Of a stretch of 64,000 nt of DNA, positions 59,809-64,000 are shown one piece after another (the stretch's first letter is position 1; each line of letters starts with the position of its first letter). The position numbers and the translations under genes are program-made. Below the pieces are notes generated by a model. The model was not told where the DNA came from and ran no database searches. It saw nothing but the letters and a program-made list of their open reading frames with translations. This DNA comes from Teratosphaeria epicoccoides (taxonomy: Eukaryota > Ascomycota > Dothideomycetes > Mycosphaerellales > Teratosphaeriaceae), in NCBI GenBank assembly GCA_021401465.1, contig JADDMT010000020.1:1-64000 (forward strand), in the 5' to 3' direction.

Positions 59809-59809
59809 C

Positions 59810-60321
59810 TGTCATAAGTGTCATGAGTGTTAGGAGTACTATGAGTCACAGGCTTATAAGTGTCCTAAGTGCTATGAGTTATAGCATAGTCATAGGGTCA
59901 TAAGTGTCTTAAGTGCTATGAGTCATAGCATAGTCATAGGAGAACTATAAGTCATAGGAGAAAGGATCTGTCACGTGAGGACAGACACCTAGATCTGTGG
60001 GGTTAGTCTACAGATCTATAGGCCTACATAGGAGAAAGGATCTAACACGTAAGAACAGACCCTAGGATCTGTAGGGTTAGTCTACAGATCTATAGACATA
60101 GGTCTAATAGGTCTGTTAACAGATCTAACAGAGCTACCCTGTCTCTCTAGTATATAGGGATGGCTTCAGGACAGGCAGTTAGGAGCTTTGTGCTTAATTC
60201 TTAATCCTCTCCTAAGGGGGATAGTTAGTTACAAGGTTAATTGCCATTATCGATATTCTTCATAGCTCTACGAGTCTAACACCTGATCCCCTTCCTCCTA
60301 TTAGCACCTACCCTTATGACA
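59810..60321 (+). repeat. LTR of the A/B Gypsy family, probably solo (about 512 bp)
   Basis: Starts TGTCATAAGTGTCATGAG and ends CCCTTATGACA. It is longer than other copies because a segment of about 40 bp with AGTGCTATGAGT(C/T)ATAGCATAG is duplicated near the start (59,860-59,940). No target duplication is visible (ATAGC before, TCCCT after) and Copia sequence lies left but Gypsy gag right, so this may mark a recombination or deletion junction. Confidence 0.8.
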
Positions 60322-61989
60322 TCCCTGCTTGTAGCGCTAAGGGCGGCCTAGCAGGAGCTCCTTATTAGGAACGTCTTTAGCATAGAAGACTTCGTTAGTC
60401 TCGTGCTCTTCTCCTAAAGAGTCCGCGAGTTAGAGGCGCACATTATACGCGCCTTAAGCTACTACACCTTTACCCTAAAAGGACTTTATAGTAAGCAGCA
60501 GGGCTCCTAGGATTAGCTTTAAACTAAGCTATACAATTACCTACTAGGGTATCACGTTAACCTCCGTAAGGTTGTCTAACATATAGTCTACTAGCTTAAG
60601 CAAGCTATTAACTCGGACTGTACTAGATAGGCGCTAGGCAGGCCACAAGTCTATACTATTAGTAACAGACAGCTTAGACACCTGCGGTAGCTATTCGGCT
60701 TGCTTAGGCTTGTCCTTCTTTCGCTTTCCCTCTTAGGAGGTTTCAGATACCTTGCTTACCTTCTTCCTATTACTTCGTTTAGGATAGCAAGACGCCTAGT
60801 AGTCCTTCGCTCTATAGATATAGTAGCTTCCTAGAGGCTTCTCGCTACTATCCTTAGGCTTAGAAGGTTTGATCCTCTAGACCGAACTACTACGTTAGAT
60901 GTAACCCTTAGGGCACTTGTAATAGCGGCCCTTTAGTAGGTCTTTAGGGCTTAAACGCTTATTATCCTTGCTACTCGATCTTCTATTTCGCTTTAAGGTA
61001 ATCTCTATACGTGTCATAAGGGACACGAGGTCTTGCTAAGTTGTCGGAAGTTCATAGAAAGTCATGATTATGTTCTGAAGATTATTATTAAGCTTGACAA
61101 GTAGGTGCCGTATACGTTACGTCTTAATATAGGGTAGCATTTGTCCCTCAAGGGTAGCAAGATAGGTAGCGAAGCTAGAGGTAGTCTGTCCCTTCCCCTA
61201 CTTAGCCTTCTTATACTCTACAGACATAGTAAGGGCGTAGTTACCTATATCCTTAACCTAGTTAACATAGAACTAGCAAAAGTCTGCCTATGTATATGTT
61301 CTGTCATAGACCTGTATAAGGTCATACTGCTTATGCTTATTGTTACGAGGTTTTTTATCCTCTTTAAGCCATATAACACTAAAGGCAACCTATTTGCCCT
61401 CTATAGCATATCCGCATAAGTTAAGCATAAAAACTGCCTTACATGCCTATAAGAAAGTTCGAGCCTCTTTTAAGGTGTCTCCCTTAAATGGCTTCAGGTT
61501 GCATGCGTTACGACTGCCTCCTAGTTAGCCTACTATGGCCCTAAATTTAGGCACTACATTTGCAGGCATATGCAGAAGGTCTGCGCCTGCTAATATAGTG
61601 TCTTTGCGTATTCCTAGCGTGAAATCTCGCTAAATTTCCTTATCCGCTAGTTTATTACTACTACTTATAGTAATGTCTTTGTCGTCCTTGCTGTTGTCGC
61701 TACTAGAAGGGGTGCGGCTTTAGCTCTAGTTCCTAAGGCAGTTTGCGACCTAGTCGACAATTATGGCTATAACAGCTAGGTTAATAGTCGGAGTTAGGTA
61801 CGGTCCCTATCTAGGTAATCTATTACCTTGTCTGCTACATAATTAACCTCTAGTAGAACTGTCGTTTAATGTATTGTCACTTGTAGGAGGTACTCCTACA
61901 GGCTAGTTACTTAGTCTAGCTTTGCTATTACAGGCGCCTAGGATAGTACTTACTACGCGTTAGTTACAAGTTTGTAGTGCCCTAGACAT
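60322..61989 (-). pseudogene. Gypsy gag fragment (element D)
   Basis: Minus-strand frame, possible ATG at 61,989. Blocks: LKPFKGDTLKEARTFL (about 61,480), KDIGNYALTMSVEYKKAK, TTSSFATYLATLEGQMLPYI (about 61,150), RHLLVKLNNNLQNIIMTFYE and RIEITLKRNRRSSSKD, then KGRYYKCPKGYI (about 60,930) as a possible decayed zinc knuckle, followed by a Lys/Ser-rich tail. This matches the retrotransposon gag family. It ends at the solo LTR. Two open stretches on the opposite strand (61,141-61,528) are shadows of it. Confidence 0.65.
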
Positions 61990-62260
61990 ATTATAGTATT
62001 CTCTACTAGACTACAAAGCAGGGGGGAGAAAGCAGAACTAATATAGATGTATATACTAATTGACATAGAGATTTGACTACAAGATCTGCTATAGCTAGGA
62101 GATAGAGCTCCTACATGTATGTAATGCATATTAGTATTACCTTGTCCTTAGTAGTAGTAACAAGACAGATTAGTATAGCGTTAGATAGTATCCTAATAAA
62201 AGGTTAGTAGCTTAGATGTTAGCTAGCGCAATTTCTAGTCTACTAGTAGTATAGACTAAC

Positions 62261-62393
62261 TGTAATTACCTACTTAGACAACATACAAGCTAATGTATAG
62301 ACAAAGGACTCCCTTGCTATGTAGTAGGGTCATTACATACTAAGGGTAGGTATTAGAACCTATGTAGCTCTAATAGCCCCCTAGTATTAACTA
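62261..62393 (-). repeat. putative 5' LTR of element D
   Basis: Partner of 54,824-54,958. Left end TGTAATTACC, right end TATTAACTA. Confidence 0.5.
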
Positions 62394-62840
62394 TATTACT
62401 CTTATTATTATTTGTTATATACTATATCTTTATTAACTATAGTAGGATCAAGTAATTAAGTACTAGAGCTCCTCTACTATTATACTAGTATATAGTAGCT
62501 ATATACTATGCTACTAGTAATAATACTAGTATAGTTACTACTATCTCTATTATATAGCTCTTAACAAGCTAGAGCATATAAAAAGATGCTACTTAATAGA
62601 GTACTAACTTTACCTTGTAGTAGTAGGTAATTAAAAATAGTGATGTAGTTAAAATCAAGTAATACCTACTAAAGCTACAAGGTTTAAAAGCAGTAGACAC
62701 ATCTAAAACTACATGTGTTAGATTGTAACATAATATTAGTGTAGTATTAGCACTAAGCTATATGCAGAGTAGCAAGCATGAATCATGTCTGCAAAGCTAT
62801 TCTGCAAAGTTAGTCTGCAAAGTAGCTTTGCAGACTTGCT
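62394..62840. other. very AT-rich edge of the repeat block
   Basis: Dominated by TATA, TACTA and TAGTA steps with no coding frame. It holds an inverted repeat (ACCTTGTAG at 62,612 with CTACAAGGT at 62,675; TAGTAGGTA at 62,621 with TACCTACTA at 62,663). It ends with three TCTGCAAAG units and a perfect hairpin, GTCTGCAAAG-TAG-CTTTGCAGAC, at 62,813-62,835. Confidence 0.6.
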
Positions 62841-64000
62841 AAAGGTCCTTATTACTAGAGCGTAGGATGGGAATTTGCACGAGGCTTGCTCTTTAGGCAT
62901 CGGAGCGTGCATTAGTCCCGGATCAGTCCAGGATCCGGATGCCGCACTACTGACGGTCGAAGTCTAGAACGATGTGGTACGTAGCTAAGAGACTATCCTG
63001 TCGCGCATAGCTGGCTGCTACCTTGATGCTCCCGTTAGTGCTGAACGAAATCCTGCATGCTCCGTAGTATGGGAGCAGCGCCGTACCACGCATTTGCACT
63101 TCGCTAGCGAGAAGCTGCTAGATCTCGCTCTAAGATCATCGGAATTCCAAAGCCTGTCATGAATCGCTAACCTATTGTCACTACCATTCTCGAAGCAGCG
63201 CCGCCCTTACCTTGTCTAGCATTTCACGTGCGTAGTAGCATCACGAACCACTCGGGTCCGCCTAGCGCTGCTGCTCCAGGATCTTGCGGCAAGTATTTCG
63301 TAGCTTTTTTGCAGTCTGGTAGGCAACCGACGACAGGAGATCCCTTACCTCGAATGGTCTATTTTGACACATACCGGCGTCAGATTCGCAGGTCCGACCG
63401 TGACAGGCACCGAAACATCGAGTAGTAGCTGCTCCCCTGCCGGGCCTGACATATTTTATCTAGCGAATACGATATTCAAAATACTTGCAGAGACTTTTGG
63501 AAGGCGCCTCGGCCGCCGCATCCTCCTCGACGGCAGCGCTGGCGCTGCCCATCGTGACGATTGGCTGGCGCTCTGAGTTGCATTCCCGCGATCTGCCACT
63601 CCACCGACACCAGTCATGCATTTGACGAGATTGACCTCGTCTCAAGACGGAGGTAGCAAGCTCTGTATTTGACATCGTGCCTGGCATCTGCCATTGCTTG
63701 GACTTGAACAACCGGGACCAACCTCGCGAATTCGGAATCTGTAGAGCGGCTTCCCTCACTGCCTTGTATCACCGTGCGACCTGATGACTAGCTGGTGGCG
63801 CAATGAGCCACAGCATACGACGGAGAGCGTACAGCAGGGTTGACATACGCCATGAGGCGGTGTCGGAGCTCGATCCGATAGTAGACTGCTGTGCAGTAGC
63901 CTAGTGGCCGAGGGCCGACCACCTTCTTCTGCGAGCTGCGGAGCTGAGCAACTGTGATGAGCCTCGCTAGCAGCTTGCCGTCGCCATGGCCGTCCAGTGT
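62841..64000. other. GC-balanced, unmutated sequence at the right edge
   Basis: Composition changes sharply: CAG, CTG, CCA and TGG are common again and TAG/CTA lose their excess. Short open frames exist on both strands (for example 99 codons at 63,460-63,759, minus), but none has a recognisable motif, a convincing length or a splice-supported structure. It could be the intergenic flank or the first part of a host gene that continues past 64,000. I assign no gene. Confidence 0.5.

Larger units (their letters stand above)
57564..59809 (+). mobile_element. truncated Ty1/Copia element
   Basis: Starts with a complete LTR (57,564-57,824), followed by a primer-binding site and gag up to the protease/gag-pre-integrase region, where it stops at an A/B-family LTR (59,810). 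Integrase and reverse transcriptase are absent. The family is the same as the LTR at 6,227-6,487. Confidence 0.8.
54824..62393 (-). mobile_element. Ty3/Gypsy remnant with nested Copia and solo LTR (element D)
   Basis: Two direct repeats of about 135 bp (54,824-54,958 and 62,261-62,393) bracket an integrase fragment (minus strand, about 56,360-57,563) and a gag fragment (minus, 60,322-61,989). This is the order expected of one minus-strand Gypsy element. The reverse transcriptase and protease are missing. A Copia element and an A/B-type LTR sit between the two parts. That they belong to one element is an inference from order, strand and the flanking repeats. Confidence 0.5.

Noticed and set aside
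61141..61528. Two plus-strand open frames of 92 and 62 codons as genes
   Set aside because: They are on the strand opposite to the recognisable Gypsy gag fragment and have no own motifs.
1..62840. Reassignment of UAG to Trp or Gln (alternative genetic code), suggested by dense in-frame TAG at Trp and Gln positions
   Set aside because: TAG replaces both Trp and Gln codons, CTA replaces CTG and CCA on the same strand, LTRs show the same change, and LTR pairs differ only by transitions. Mutation explains all of this; one recoded codon does not.
63228..63759. Open frames of 65-99 codons in the unmutated right edge as genes
   Set aside because: They overlap each other on both strands, have no recognisable domain, and such lengths are expected by chance in GC-balanced DNA.
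1..64000. CRISPR array, bacterial operon, rRNA or tRNA gene
   Set aside because: No regularly spaced short repeats, no ribosome-binding sites with long frames, and no tRNA-like cloverleaf box pair were seen. The only tRNA-like string is the Copia primer-binding site.

Overview
This window looks like a transposon graveyard from a filamentous ascomycete (Pezizomycotina-type) genome. From position 1 to about 62.84 kb almost all DNA belongs to nested, broken transposable elements that carry a heavy C-to-T / G-to-A mutation load of the RIP (repeat-induced point mutation) type. Reading frames of recognisable retroelement proteins run for kilobases but are interrupted again and again, mostly by TAG where family members have Trp (TGG) or Gln (CAG), and CTA replaces CTG and CCA. 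That is why only short open frames survive. The last 1.1 kb (about 62,841-64,000) has a different, more GC-rich composition and looks unmutated, so the edge of the repeat block lies inside the window. I see no intact protein gene and no tRNA or rRNA gene.

Layout. 1-1,383: 3' end and LTR of a Ty3/Gypsy chromovirus (element A). 1,384-4,690: a second, LTR-less Gypsy element (gag plus pol, plus strand). 4,691-6,487: Copia pol fragments with an internal 250-bp duplication and a Copia LTR. 6,890-20,626: a complete Gypsy element (element B, minus strand, same family as A) with both LTRs and an ATTAT target duplication. It is split just upstream of the reverse transcriptase by another complete Gypsy element (element F, 10,804-17,635, 180-bp LTRs). 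20,632-25,448: mutated sequence I could not identify.

25,449-54,588: the main structure. A 1.08-kb unit (A1), then a 12.6-kb unit, then a second direct copy of the 1.08-kb unit (A2), then the 12.6-kb unit again in inverted orientation (14.3 kb with later insertions). The large unit encodes a Plavaka-type (CMC/CACTA-like) transposase, a protein with a class I SAM-methyltransferase motif I, a Ser/Gln-rich protein and three further frames I do not recognise. The two arms form a 28-kb interrupted palindrome. They are nearly identical near the centre and clearly diverged towards the ends. The right arm also holds a solo LTR, a 94-bp tandem repeat and a cluster of foldback hairpins.

54,589-62,393: remains of another Gypsy element (element D, minus strand; short LTR-like repeats, integrase and gag kept, reverse transcriptase lost), invaded by a Copia element with a half-tRNA-iMet primer-binding site and by a solo LTR of the A/B family. 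62,394-62,840: very AT-rich edge. 62,841-64,000: unmutated single-copy-like DNA.

A recurring theme is an extra antisense reading frame between the end of pol and the 3' LTR. It is clear in A and B (Cys-rich start followed by a coiled coil), present in D and possible in F. All translations were made by eye; no database search was run.
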